Positions 56,499 to 64,000 of a stretch of DNA of 64,000 nucleotides are shown one piece after another (the stretch's first letter is position 1; each line of letters opens with the position of its first letter). The notes under the pieces are model-generated. The model was not told the origin of the DNA and did no database searches. It saw only the letters and a list, made by a program, of their open reading frames with translations. The position numbers and the translations under genes are program-made. The stretch lies in contig NC_023035.1 in assembly GCF_000507245.1 (NCBI RefSeq), positions 2,023,501 to 2,087,500 on the forward strand, in the 5' to 3' direction. The stretch comes from Salinispira pacifica. GTDB taxonomy: Bacteria; Spirochaetota; Spirochaetia; DSM-27196; Salinispiraceae.

Positions 56499-56579
56499 AA
56501 ACCGCCCGTTCTCTGCATCATACCAACAGACCTCAGCCTGGATGTCCCCAACATCCGTGAATATCAGTGCTTTTCCGTG

Positions 56580-56621
56580 GTTTCATCTTTTGTGTTTCAT
56601 CTTTTGTGTTTCATCATTTGT
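56580..56621 (+). repeat. Three tandem 14-bp units
   Basis: GTTTCATCTTTTGT occurs twice exactly and once with one change, directly upstream of the orphan RHS tip. An ACCACGGA-type sequence related in style to repeats A and B lies beside it. Confidence 0.8.
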
Positions 56622-56665
56622 GTATCAACCTTTTAGATTAAAAGCGGCAACATTCCCTTTGCGGC

Positions 56666-56701
56666 AAAAAAAAGGCCGTCTGATCTGGGGATCAGACGGC
56701 C
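56666..56701 (-). terminator. Strong terminator of the nucleoside transporter operon
   Basis: A perfect 12-bp stem (GGCCGTCTGATC / GATCAGACGGCC, 4-base loop) is followed by eight Ts on the minus strand, 11 bp after the last permease gene. It marks the border between core genome and accessory region. Confidence 0.92.
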
Positions 56702-56712
56702 TGATTGTTCGC

Positions 56713-57657
56713 TCAGCGTTTATCCTGTTGGAATGGTTCGCCGATTGCTTTGGGAGCCTGGGAGGACTTGGAAAAGATGACCAGTGCCACCAGGGTTGCG
56801 AAGTACGGGAAGCTTTTGAGAAGCACCAGAGGGAATACCGCCAGCTCAGGAATTACCTGGCTTACGTTAGCCATTGTGGTGGCGAAGCCGAAGAAGAAGG
56901 TGGAGCCCAGAATCCCCAAGGGTTTCCATTGACCGAATATGAGGGAGGCCAGAGAGAGGAAGCCCAGCCCTGCTACAGTTCCGGTGAACTGACCGGAGTA
57001 TGTAACGATCATTATTCCTCCGCCCAGACCGGCGAAGGCGCCGGAGAATCCCACTCCCAGATACCGGGTCAGGCGAACATTAATCCCCGCTGCATCGGCT
57101 GCATGTGGATGGTCCCCGCAGGCCCGCAGGCGCAGACCCGGCGGTGTGTAGTAGAGCACGTAGTAGGCTCCGGCCAGAATGGCGAGAACCAGCCAGGTTG
57201 TGGCGTAGCTGTTGGTGAAGAACAGGGGTCCGATGAGGGGTATCCTGCTAAGTACGGGTATGTCGAAACGGGAGAGGTTGTTGATAATCTGAATGTTACC
57301 GCTTCCCAGCATGTTCCGGGCAAAGAATACGGTAACAGCCGCTGCGATCATGTTTATTGCCGTACCGGAGATGATCTGGTTCGCGTTGAGAGATACCGAT
57401 GCGAAGGCATGGAGCATGGAGAATGCAGCTCCGGCGATCATGGCGGCAACCAGGCCGATCCAGATGGCGCTTCCCCCCATGCTGGATTCCAGAACCCGGA
57501 TGGTGAACGCGCTGGCGAAGGAACCGATGATCATGAGCCCTTCAAGACCGATGTTGACTACCCCTGAGCGTTCGCTGAACAGTCCGCCCAGGGCGGTGAT
57601 GAGCAGAGGAATTGTGTATGCGATGGCGTAGGGAAATATCTGAATGATGATGTCCAT
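56713..57657 (-). CDS. ABC transporter permease, purine nucleoside type (second permease)
   Basis: The 314-aa membrane protein belongs to the BPD_transp_2 (branched-chain/sugar-like) permeases. It has about eight to ten TM helices and the marks ERSGVVNIGLEGLMIIGSFA and NANQIISGTAINMIAAAVTV, with ARYLGVGFSGAFAGLGG-like stretches later. This form is typical of the NupQ/YufQ/PnrE permease. GGAGG precedes the ATG, which abuts the stop of the first permease. It is the last gene of the operon. Confidence 0.9.
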   Translation of the reverse strand: MDIIIQIFPYAIAYTIPLLITALGGLFSERSGVVNIGLEGLMIIGSFASAFTIRVLESSMGGSAIWIGLVAAMIAGAAFSMLHAFASVSLNANQIISGTAINMIAAAVTVFFARNMLGSGNIQIINNLSRFDIPVLSRIPLIGPLFFTNSYATTWLVLAILAGAYYVLYYTPPGLRLRACGDHPHAADAAGINVRLTRYLGVGFSGAFAGLGGGIMIVTYSGQFTGTVAGLGFLSLASLIFGQWKPLGILGSTFFFGFATTMANVSQVIPELAVFPLVLLKSFPYFATLVALVIFSKSSQAPKAIGEPFQQDKR

Positions 57658-58710
57658 TTATTCCTCCTTCCCTTTCCGGCGGAATGAGTTGAGCATCCTG
57701 TCGAATAGAATGCTGGTCGCCGAACCGTAGATGATCACACCGATAATAATGTCGCCGATTTCCGGGGGTACGGCGGTCATAGACTGCATGAAGCCTTTTC
57801 CGTTCTGCAGCAGACCGAAGAAGATGGCAGAGAGCAGCGCTCCCACGGCGGTGTTAGCTCCCAGAAGGGCTACGGCGATACCGTCGAATCCCTGGGTGGG
57901 AAGCTTCCCGATTTCCATGTGGCTTGAGTATCCGGCGTAGTAGGTGAAGCCTGCAAGCCCGGCCAGGGCTCCGGCAATCACCATGGAGAGAACGATGTTC
58001 CGGTTCACGTTCATGCCCGCGTACTCGGAGGCGAAGCGGTTGTATCCGGCGGCTTTCAGCTGATACCCCAGCACGGTTTTGTTGATAATTACCCCGATGA
58101 TGATCACGATGATGATGGCAATAAACAGCCCCAGGTTCAAAAATGATCTGTCGGTAAGGCTGGTGAGCCACTCGGTTTGAAGGCTGGCCTGAAAGGGCAG
58201 TTTGGCCGACTGGGTTTCCTGTTCGGCGGTGAACCCGCCCTGGATGGTGTAATAGGTCACCCAGAGGGCAATGAAGTTCATCATAATGGTGGCCACAACT
58301 TCATGCACATTGAACTTTGCCTTCAGCAGTCCGGGAACGAAGCCCCAGAGAGCACCTCCCAGCATGGACGCAGTGAACATGATCGGCAGAAGCAGGGGCT
58401 TGGGCAGATCCAGGGTCAAACCCAGCATGGTGGCCATGAGGCCGCCGATGAGCATCTGACCTGACGCACCGATGTTGAACAGTCCGGTACGGAAAGCGAA
58501 GGCCACCGAGAGACCGGTGAGCATGAGGGTGGTGCCGTTTGCCAGAGTGTTGGCAAAGCGTTTGGTATTCATCAGTCCGCCCCGGAAGAGAGACCAGTAT
58601 GCGGAGATGGGATTGCTTCCTGTTATTAATATGAGAATCGCACCGATTATCAGACCGAAGGCTATGGCCATCAATGCGATTTTCAGCTGATGGGGAATGC
58701 GAAATTTCAC
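57658..58710 (-). CDS. ABC transporter permease, purine nucleoside type (first permease)
   Basis: The protein has about ten hydrophobic helices and the family marks TGLFNIGASGQMLIGGLMAT, GFVPGLLKAKFNVHEVVATI and GYNRFASEYAGMNVNRNIVL, as in YufP/NupP permeases. I begin at the GTG at 58710, because AGGAG lies six bases upstream and the ATPase gene stops at 58712. An in-frame TTG at 58728 is the alternative. It forms the transmembrane channel with the second permease. Confidence 0.9.
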   Translation of the reverse strand: MKFRIPHQLKIALMAIAFGLIIGAILILITGSNPISAYWSLFRGGLMNTKRFANTLANGTTLMLTGLSVAFAFRTGLFNIGASGQMLIGGLMATMLGLTLDLPKPLLLPIMFTASMLGGALWGFVPGLLKAKFNVHEVVATIMMNFIALWVTYYTIQGGFTAEQETQSAKLPFQASLQTEWLTSLTDRSFLNLGLFIAIIIVIIIGVIINKTVLGYQLKAAGYNRFASEYAGMNVNRNIVLSMVIAGALAGLAGFTYYAGYSSHMEIGKLPTQGFDGIAVALLGANTAVGALLSAIFFGLLQNGKGFMQSMTAVPPEIGDIIIGVIIYGSATSILFDRMLNSFRRKGKEE

Positions 58711-58711
58711 A

Positions 58712-60229
58712 TCAGGCTCCTTTTTCAATGCCGGCCATCATAAGGCCGACTTCGTTTTCATCGGTTTCACTGGTGATCACCTCGCCTACTTTCTGACCGT
58801 GGTTGATTACCACGATGCGGTCGGCCAGGTCCAATATTTCGTCCAGTTCAAGGCTCACAAGCAGAACCGCCTTACCGCTGTCCCGCTGTTCCACGAGCCG
58901 TTTATGAATGTACTCGATTGATCCCACATCAAGACCCCGGGTGGGCTGCACTGCAATAAGCAGGTTGGGATCGTGACTGATTTCCCGACCCACAATTGCT
59001 TTCTGCTGGTTACCGCCGGAGAGCGCCCGGGCTTTGGCAATGGCACCTTCACCGGAACGCACATCGAATTCCTGAATCAGCTTGTCGGCGTGCTTCCGGA
59101 TTTCATCAAACTGAAGAAACCCGTGACGTGAATAGGGCTCCTGCTCGTGGATCTCCAGGATCATGTTTTCCTGAATTGAGTAGTCAAGGACCAGTCCGCG
59201 TTTCTGCCGGTCTTCAGGGATATGCGCCAGCCCGGCTTCGAACCTTCCTTTAATGGATTTATGGGTGATATCCACACCGTCGAGATCGATGGTTCCCGAT
59301 TTTACCGGCCGCAGACCTGTAAGGGCTTCAACCAGCTCGGTCTGACCGTTGCCGTCCACCCCTGCAATGCCCAGGATTTCACCGTTATATAAATCGAAGC
59401 TGAACTTTTTCACCGCATCGTCGCCCCGGTTGCCTTCCACCACCAGATCTTTCACAGAGAGGGTGAGTTCTCCCCGCTTCTGCTCTTCCTTGTCCACGTG
59501 GAACGAGACTTCCCGGCCGACCATCATTCTGGCCATTTCTGCTTCGCTGGTTTCACCCACACCCACGGTTCCGATCACCTTTCCCCGCCGGATAACCGTG
59601 CAGCGGTCCGCCACTTCCTTGATCTCCTTGAGTTTATGGGTGATGAGTATAATGGATTTGCCTTCATTCAGGAGATTCCGCATAATCTTCATGAGATCCC
59701 GGATCTCCTGGGGGGTGAGAACTGCAGTGGGTTCGTCAAAAATCAGCACTTCCGCATCCCGGTAGAGCATCTTCAGAATTTCCACCCGCTGCTGCATTCC
59801 CACAGATATATCTTCAATTTTCGCATGAGGATCGACATTCAATCCGTAATGCTTGGAAAGTTTTGCAATCTTTTCCGCAGCCCCTTTCCGGTCGATTACC
59901 CCGCCGTTCATGGGCTCCATACCCAGAATAATATTCTCTGTCACGGTAAAGTTATGCACCAGCTTGAAGTGCTGATGAACCATACCAATACCGAGATTAT
60001 TCGCCTGAGTCGGGTTGCGGATATCAACTTCCTTGCCCCGGACCATAATTCTGCCCTTGTCAGGCTGATACAGACCGAAGAGAATGCTCATCAGAGTGGA
60101 TTTACCCGCACCGTTTTCACCAAGCAGTGCGTGCACTTCCCCCTGCTCCAGGGTCAGTGATATATCGTCATTTGCAACTATTCCCGGAAATTCCTTCCGG
60201 ATATTCTGCATTTCAATTATTGTACTCAT
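58712..60229 (-). CDS. ABC transporter ATPase (duplicated domains), purine nucleoside type
   Basis: The 505-aa protein has two ABC modules, as in the sugar and nucleoside (CUT2/BMP) importers. The first has LLGENGAGKSTLMSILFG, SVGMQQRVEILKMLYRDAEV and LIFDEPTAVLTPQE. The second has a diverged Walker A (IAGVDGNGQTELVEAL) and signature LSGGNQQKAIVGREI, with RGLDVGSIEYIHK. The ATG at 60229 follows GAGGACGGCA. It is the second gene after the binding protein. Confidence 0.93.
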   Translation of the reverse strand: MSTIIEMQNIRKEFPGIVANDDISLTLEQGEVHALLGENGAGKSTLMSILFGLYQPDKGRIMVRGKEVDIRNPTQANNLGIGMVHQHFKLVHNFTVTENIILGMEPMNGGVIDRKGAAEKIAKLSKHYGLNVDPHAKIEDISVGMQQRVEILKMLYRDAEVLIFDEPTAVLTPQEIRDLMKIMRNLLNEGKSIILITHKLKEIKEVADRCTVIRRGKVIGTVGVGETSEAEMARMMVGREVSFHVDKEEQKRGELTLSVKDLVVEGNRGDDAVKKFSFDLYNGEILGIAGVDGNGQTELVEALTGLRPVKSGTIDLDGVDITHKSIKGRFEAGLAHIPEDRQKRGLVLDYSIQENMILEIHEQEPYSRHGFLQFDEIRKHADKLIQEFDVRSGEGAIAKARALSGGNQQKAIVGREISHDPNLLIAVQPTRGLDVGSIEYIHKRLVEQRDSGKAVLLVSLELDEILDLADRIVVINHGQKVGEVITSETDENEVGLMMAGIEKGA

Positions 60230-60286
60230 TGCCGTCCTCGAATCATCATCCTGCATCCTCCGCAGAAATTACGAAGAAAAGCGGAG

Positions 60287-60313
60287 AAAAAAAAACAGGG
60301 GCATGCGCCCCCG
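60287..60313 (-). terminator. Internal terminator between the binding-protein and ATPase genes
   Basis: A 7-bp GC-rich stem (CGGGGGC / GCCCCTG, loop GCAT, one G-U pair) is followed by nine bases of T with one leading TG on the minus strand. It would let most transcripts end after the binding-protein gene, giving an excess of binding protein over transporter. Confidence 0.75.
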
Positions 60314-60330
60314 CTTTTTTGAACCAGTGA

Positions 60331-61395
60331 TTACTTGATGAGATTACCCTGCTCAGCACTTACGACAATGCTGCCGTCCATAACCTGAGCGAAAACTTCA
60401 TCAACCTGTGCCTGTACATCAGCATCCAGATTGGGGTTTTCTGCGGGGATACCTACACCGTTATTGGTGGAATCAAGAGTAAGAATCTGACCGCCGGGGA
60501 ACTCACCGTTCAGGTGTGCTTCGATCATGTCGTAGGCAGCCTGATCAATTTTCTTCACTGCAGAAGTGAGAATAATTGAGTTGTCACCCTCATAGATTCC
60601 GTCGGCATACTGGTCTACGTCAACACCCACAACCCATACATCTTCGCCAGAGCGTGCACGGCTCTTGGCTTCGTTGATGGCGCCAACGCCCACACCGCCT
60701 GCTGCACAGAAGATAGCATCAACACCCTTTTCGTACATCTGAGCGGCGATCTGCTGACCTGCTGCAACATTGTCGAAAGATCCCTGGTACAGAACGTTTT
60801 CTGCATTCAGAGTGATGTTTGTGCCCAGGTTTTCATTTGCATAGGTTACACCCTGCTGGAAACCCCAGTTGAACTTCTGTACCGGGGGAATTTCCATTCC
60901 GCCGATGAAGCCTGCTTCGCCTTCTTCAAGCTGCAGCGCTGTGGCAACCCCTGCCATAAAACCGGCTTCATGTTCTGCGAAGAAAATGGAAACGGTGTTG
61001 TCGGCAACTTCAACATTGAAATCTCCGGGGTGGGGACTTCCGTCGATAAGCACGAAACGTGCATCGGGGTATTCGCTCTGAGCCTGATAGATCGCAGTCT
61101 CAAACTTGAAACCGGGAGTTACGATAAACTTGTAACCGGCATCGTAAAGATTGCTGATTTCAAGAATGTAGTCCGCTTCAGTGGTTCCCACGGGCTTGAG
61201 ATACTTGATATCAAGATCAAAATCTTCCGCCGCCATCTGGATACCTTCCCAGGTTCCCTGGTTGAAGGACTTATCGTCAATGGTACCGGCGTCTGTAACC
61301 ATACCAACCTTCGTCTGTGCTCCTTCCTGAGATCCTTCGGCGAAAACCGCCATGCTCAGGAGGAGAACCATAAGTAAAAGTGCAATTTTTTTCAC
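60331..61395 (-). CDS. BMP-family substrate-binding protein (PnrA/TmpC-like purine nucleoside receptor)
   Basis: The 354-aa protein has the BMP-family opening VGMVTDAGTIDDKSFNQGTW, then EADYILEISNLYDAGYKFIV, TVSIFFAEHEAGFMAGVATA and GVDAIFCAAGGVGVGAINEA. PnrA of Treponema pallidum binds purine nucleosides. The signal peptide ends in SMAVFAEGSQEG, and no Cys follows, so unlike TmpC/PnrA it seems to be a soluble periplasmic protein, not a lipoprotein. I start at the GTG at 61395 with AAAGGAGAGG upstream; the longer frame (61473) lacks a signal-like start. Confidence 0.92.
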   Translation of the reverse strand: MKKIALLLMVLLLSMAVFAEGSQEGAQTKVGMVTDAGTIDDKSFNQGTWEGIQMAAEDFDLDIKYLKPVGTTEADYILEISNLYDAGYKFIVTPGFKFETAIYQAQSEYPDARFVLIDGSPHPGDFNVEVADNTVSIFFAEHEAGFMAGVATALQLEEGEAGFIGGMEIPPVQKFNWGFQQGVTYANENLGTNITLNAENVLYQGSFDNVAAGQQIAAQMYEKGVDAIFCAAGGVGVGAINEAKSRARSGEDVWVVGVDVDQYADGIYEGDNSIILTSAVKKIDQAAYDMIEAHLNGEFPGGQILTLDSTNNGVGIPAENPNLDADVQAQVDEVFAQVMDGSIVVSAEQGNLIK

Positions 61396-61429
61396 TTTTC
61401 CTCTCCTTTTTTTAAGGTTACTAATGCTA

Positions 61430-61458
61430 ATAGTAGAGCATGATTTCCAAAGGGTCAA
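61430..61458 (-). promoter_or_regulatory. Sigma70-type promoter of the nucleoside transporter operon
   Basis: TTGACC (61453-61458) and TACTAT (61430-61435) on the minus strand have a 17-bp spacer and lie about 35 bp upstream of the GTG start of the binding-protein gene. Confidence 0.65.
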
Positions 61459-61518
61459 AACTTTGTTGTTCAATTTCCTGAAAATCCTGTTCTCCGCTGC
61501 ATCTTTTTGTTCATTTCA

Positions 61519-62646
61519 TTACCAGTGAACCACCCGGCCGTTATCCTCAAGCCTGCGATTGATGTATTCCTGATCAAGACTCAGTTCCCCCGCCAGTTCC
61601 ACCAGGGTCTGTTCCCCGATGAGGTTCTGTTCAACAAAGAGGTAGATAAGCGCCCGTTCTGCAATATTGGGCACCAGCAGGGCCCTGCGGTTGGCGATGC
61701 CCGACTCGCTCTGGGGGTCGTATTTTTCATTGAAATGGCTGGCAAGTCCCGAGTTGGCAATATCCTCTTTCAGCAGGCTCAGTTCGCCTTTCAGGGGTTC
61801 CAGATTTCCCCGGGCCGCCTCCAGCCCCAGGGGTTTGAGGATAAGAAATGTATACTCTTTTCCCGGGAGATAATGGTGTTCCTCGCAGCGGGTGCAGTAA
61901 TTGGGTTCCCGGGGATCGTCTTTCACGTTGTCGCCACCGACGATTATGAGGGGATCAAAATACAGCGCCGGGCATTCCTGACCGTCCACCCGGTAGTAGC
62001 GGTAGGTAAAAAACGAATCGGCCATGCAGTCGGCATGCTCGCAGTATGCGGTGAGAGGGAACACATCCGTGGCGGTATCCAGAAGAAGACGGGCGCTGGA
62101 GTTGAAAATATCTTTCCTGAAATTCAGAATGAGTGTGGGAAATACAAACACCAGACCCCGCTCGATGCTGGCCTTTTTGGTTACATAGGCGATCCGCTCG
62201 TCGTAAAAGCTGGCCTCATCCAGAATCCAGGTGCCCGCCTCGGGATTATCCATGAGAACCTTCTCCAGACCGAAGGAATCGGAGATCCGGGCGATATTCT
62301 CCCCCAGCCTCTCGAATCCGCCCCGGTAGGCCAGAGCATCCTCGGGATAGTCGCTGAAACGCTGAAGATCCAGGATGGAGCGGATGAAAAACACATTCCG
62401 CCGGTCCGCGCCCTGGGTGACGGTGCTTTTGGCAAACTCTTTCGATTTGTTCAGGGCAACCCGGGCATCACGCCAGATCCGTGCGGAGTACTCGGTCTTC
62501 CCCGATCCCATGGGACCGATCACCAGAATTCGCCGGGAAGGTTTCGTGAAATCGAAATGATTTATGGCATGGTGTATTTGCACATTCGGAAGTCCCAGAC
62601 TCTTGAAAAACTCGCTGGCATCCGAAGAATGGCTGCTTGTTAGCAT
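61519..62646 (-). CDS. Thymidine-kinase-like P-loop protein, extended form
   Basis: The protein (375 aa) has a TK1-like core: P-loop ILVIGPMGSGKTEYSARI, the DEA box in TWILDEASFYDERIAY, and a zinc-binding part with CEHADCMADSFFTYR and NYCTRCEEHHYLPGKEY. Ordinary thymidine kinases are about 190-220 aa; here there are an extra N-terminal ~40 residues, inserted stretches and a C-terminal helical domain (~90 aa, NIAERALIYLFVEQNLIGEQ). Deoxythymidine phosphorylation is the likely family activity but may have changed. The start is the ATG at 62646 or a GTG one codon earlier. Confidence 0.72.
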   Translation of the reverse strand: MLTSSHSSDASEFFKSLGLPNVQIHHAINHFDFTKPSRRILVIGPMGSGKTEYSARIWRDARVALNKSKEFAKSTVTQGADRRNVFFIRSILDLQRFSDYPEDALAYRGGFERLGENIARISDSFGLEKVLMDNPEAGTWILDEASFYDERIAYVTKKASIERGLVFVFPTLILNFRKDIFNSSARLLLDTATDVFPLTAYCEHADCMADSFFTYRYYRVDGQECPALYFDPLIIVGGDNVKDDPREPNYCTRCEEHHYLPGKEYTFLILKPLGLEAARGNLEPLKGELSLLKEDIANSGLASHFNEKYDPQSESGIANRRALLVPNIAERALIYLFVEQNLIGEQTLVELAGELSLDQEYINRRLEDNGRVVHW

Positions 62647-62689
62647 CACGTTAAGAAACCCCTGTAATTGCCGTTCAATCTACACAGTT

Positions 62690-63457
62690 TTATGCGGTTC
62701 TGTAAACATGAATATCCCAGAAATCCATATCACTGCGGAACCCGTGAAGAGTTTCAAGAATTTCGCCCCCGGACTCCCGGATTTCCCCGGCCAGTTCCCC
62801 GGGCTGAAAGCAGTGCAGCGTAAAGGTATTGTGAAGATCATCAGCGTCGGATGTTTCAGCCTGGAAATACCAGTCCACCTGAATTGTGTCCTCCTCCAGC
62901 ATGCGGCTCTGTTCGAACACCTCAAACCTGTTTCCCCGGGAATCACTGCACTCCCCCATGGTCACCGGGGTGTTGAGAGAATCCTCATAGCCCCGGGAAG
63001 TCAGGACTGCGCACACTGCCAGACCGCCTGTACCCATGTGCCGGGAAATAGAATCATACACGTTCCTGCGATCCTCCCGGCTGAGAATGTGACTGAGACT
63101 GTTGGCCATGAGAAGAATGAGATCGTAGTGTTCGCCCAGGCGGAAGTCTCTCATATCAGTCTGATACAAGGCGGCATCGGGAACCAGACTCCGGGCCAGC
63201 TCAAGCATCCGGGGCGAGATATCCAGACCGCTGAGTCGGGTGCTGGATCCACGGTAGGCCAGCCCTTTGAGAATCCGGGCCTCACCGCAGGCCAACTCAA
63301 GTATCCGGGGATTCCGGGAGGGGAATCTGCTGGAAATTAACCGGGAAAGCCAGGTTATATCAACTTCATAGCGTTCAAACAGGGAACGGTACAGCTGTGC
63401 CTGCTCATAAATAAAAGCGGATTTGATATCAGGTTGATTATCGCCGTCAGCGTTCAT
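62690..63457 (-). CDS. Class I SAM-dependent methyltransferase
   Basis: The 255-aa protein has motif I (ILELACGEARILKGLA), motif II/acidic loop (LSGLDISPRMLELARSLVP), DMRDFRLGEHYDLILLMAN and a TLHCFQPGEL-type C-terminal part. It resembles small-molecule methyltransferases of the Methyltransf_25 type. The start overlaps the stop of the NIF3/PII-like gene by one base (TAATG), so they are translated together. The substrate is unknown. Confidence 0.85.
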   Translation of the reverse strand: MNADGDNQPDIKSAFIYEQAQLYRSLFERYEVDITWLSRLISSRFPSRNPRILELACGEARILKGLAYRGSSTRLSGLDISPRMLELARSLVPDAALYQTDMRDFRLGEHYDLILLMANSLSHILSREDRRNVYDSISRHMGTGGLAVCAVLTSRGYEDSLNTPVTMGECSDSRGNRFEVFEQSRMLEEDTIQVDWYFQAETSDADDLHNTFTLHCFQPGELAGEIRESGGEILETLHGFRSDMDFWDIHVYRTA

Positions 63458-63870
63458 TAGGAGCTTCTTTCGGCGGGAGATTCTTTCATTGAAGGCTGCT
63501 CTGCGGCGTCTGTACTATGGGGGTCTGCTCCGTGGGATTTTGTGAGGGGAAACTGCGTGGCGGGATCCTCCAGCCGAATAATCCCGAAAGCTGGTTCCTC
63601 ATAGGGATGGGTTCGGCGCAGGGCCTGAACAGCCCGGGCCGCATGCTTCTCTTCGCAGATCATCTCCACTCTGAACTCCCTCACCCTGCGCAGGGAAAAG
63701 CGCCTGCCGATTGCCGGTTGCGCCCCCTCACCGGGAAGAAACTGGCCCCGGCCGGCGGTCTCCCAGCAGGCCATGCTGTACTCCCCCTGCCGGCCGGCTC
63801 CAGCGGCGAACATGGCTTCCTTCACCGCTTCTTTCCATGGTTTGGGCACGAAGAAATAGATCAGCAGCAT
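63457..63870 (-). CDS. NIF3/YqfO-type PII-like domain protein
   Basis: The 137-aa protein matches the small CutA/PII-like domain inserted in NIF3 (YqfO) proteins: IYFFVPKPWKEAVKEAMFAA, AGRQGEYSMACWETAGRGQF and the ending RRTHPYEEPAFGIIRLED. Here it stands alone, without the metal-binding NIF3 halves. The C-terminal ~35 residues are a disordered tail. Function is unknown; PII-like folds often sense small molecules. It lies just behind the M18 peptidase gene and overlaps the methyltransferase gene. Confidence 0.8.
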   Translation of the reverse strand: MLLIYFFVPKPWKEAVKEAMFAAGAGRQGEYSMACWETAGRGQFLPGEGAQPAIGRRFSLRRVREFRVEMICEEKHAARAVQALRRTHPYEEPAFGIIRLEDPATQFPLTKSHGADPHSTDAAEQPSMKESPAERSS

Positions 63871-63873
63871 GGC

Positions 63874-64000
63874 TCAGTCCAGACTCTTCACTGAATCCCG
63901 GAAAAAGCTGAACAGCAGACGCTGACTGTCCATCTGATCCTCAAGGCCGGCTGTTTCCCGGGCACTGTGCATGGCAAGCATGGGAATCCCGATATCCACA
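63874..64000 (-). CDS. M18 family aminopeptidase, C-terminal end (cut by window edge)
   Basis: The last 41 codons read VDIGIPMLAMHSARETAGLE, then a helical ending and TGA at 63874-63876. The VGIPxLAMHSxRE segment with its zinc-ligand His is the hallmark of M18 aspartyl aminopeptidases. The gene continues beyond the window. It is followed after 3 bp by the NIF3/PII-like gene. Confidence 0.8.
   Translation of the reverse strand, partial: VDIGIPMLAMHSARETAGLEDQMDSQRLLFSFFRDSVKSLD

Noticed and set aside
56542-57567. 341-codon plus-strand ORF across the transporter terminator
   Set aside because: It is antisense to the permease gene, crosses the strong terminator and the tandem repeat, and has no protein-like pattern.
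1-64000. CRISPR array or prophage
   Set aside because: No regularly spaced repeats and no phage structural, integrase or terminase genes were seen.

Overview
The window comes from a free-living, pigmented member of the Spirochaetaceae (Spirochaeta / Salinispira / Alkalispirochaeta type). The evidence is a periplasmic flagellar sheath gene (flaA), a spirochaete-type chemotaxis operon cheA - cheW/CheR-like fusion - cheX - cheY, a UPF0164-type outer-membrane protein, a PnrA/TmpC-type purine nucleoside ABC transporter and a spiro-SPASM protein. A crtI + prenyl synthase pair suggests carotenoids. Base composition is moderately GC-rich, except for clearly AT-rich accessory DNA between about 47.7 and 56.6 kb.

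Layout. 1-6.7 kb: end of pdxT, an alpha/beta hydrolase, crtI and a prenyl synthase (minus strand), then ilvB-ilvN. 6.8-11.9 kb: tRNA-Val(GAC) and the che operon, whose first gene appears leaderless. 12-13.1 kb: flaA with its own consensus promoter and strong terminator. 13.2-21.8 kb: a tightly packed seven-gene minus-strand operon, in order of transcription: spiro-SPASM protein without cluster cysteines, glycosyltransferase-like protein, SpsF-like cytidylyltransferase, PseG-like/methyltransferase fusion, ATP-grasp ligase, amidase, GerMN protein. It looks like an activated-sugar and cell-surface pathway. 21.9-23.5 kb: xseA-xseB. 23.6-36.6 kb: a long minus-strand run of envelope and signalling genes: a giant helical-repeat protein, a SpoIIE phosphatase with a sialidase-like sensor region, secreted proteins, a zinc-ribbon membrane protein, an RCK-type ion channel, a cyclic-nucleotide-binding protein and a DUF192 lipoprotein. 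A UPF0164 porin-like gene is divergent from it. 37.9-43 kb: a second-type DnaE polymerase in an operon with a TIR-like/ankyrin protein and a two-TM protein, with a 22-bp palindrome over the start of the polymerase gene. 43.2-47.6 kb: hydrolase, membrane protein, queuosine-precursor transporter and a class III cyclase.

47.6-56.6 kb is the accessory region. It holds a HigB/HigA-type toxin-antitoxin pair with a stop codon inside the toxin gene; an RHS polymorphic-toxin gene broken by a 43-nt palindromic insertion; an intact IS1182-like element (17-bp inverted repeats, 6-bp target duplication) between the RHS toxin tip and the gene after it; two more orphan toxin-tip/partner cassettes; a BrnT remnant; and a chimeric BrnA-DUF1508 protein. 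Two copies of a ~150-bp repeat with 9-bp inverted ends lie directly behind two of the tip/partner cassettes. This suggests a cassette-exchange locus.

56.7-61.4 kb: a four-gene purine-nucleoside-type ABC transporter operon with promoter, internal terminator and final terminator. 61.5-64 kb: thymidine-kinase-like protein, methyltransferase, NIF3/PII-like protein and the end of an M18 aminopeptidase gene.

Quality note. Four genes (ATP-grasp ligase, ion channel, secreted protein, DnaE) are each split by an apparent one-base loss in a G/C run. This points to homopolymer under-calling in the assembly, or less likely to real decay. Domain assignments were made by eye from motifs; no database search was run.
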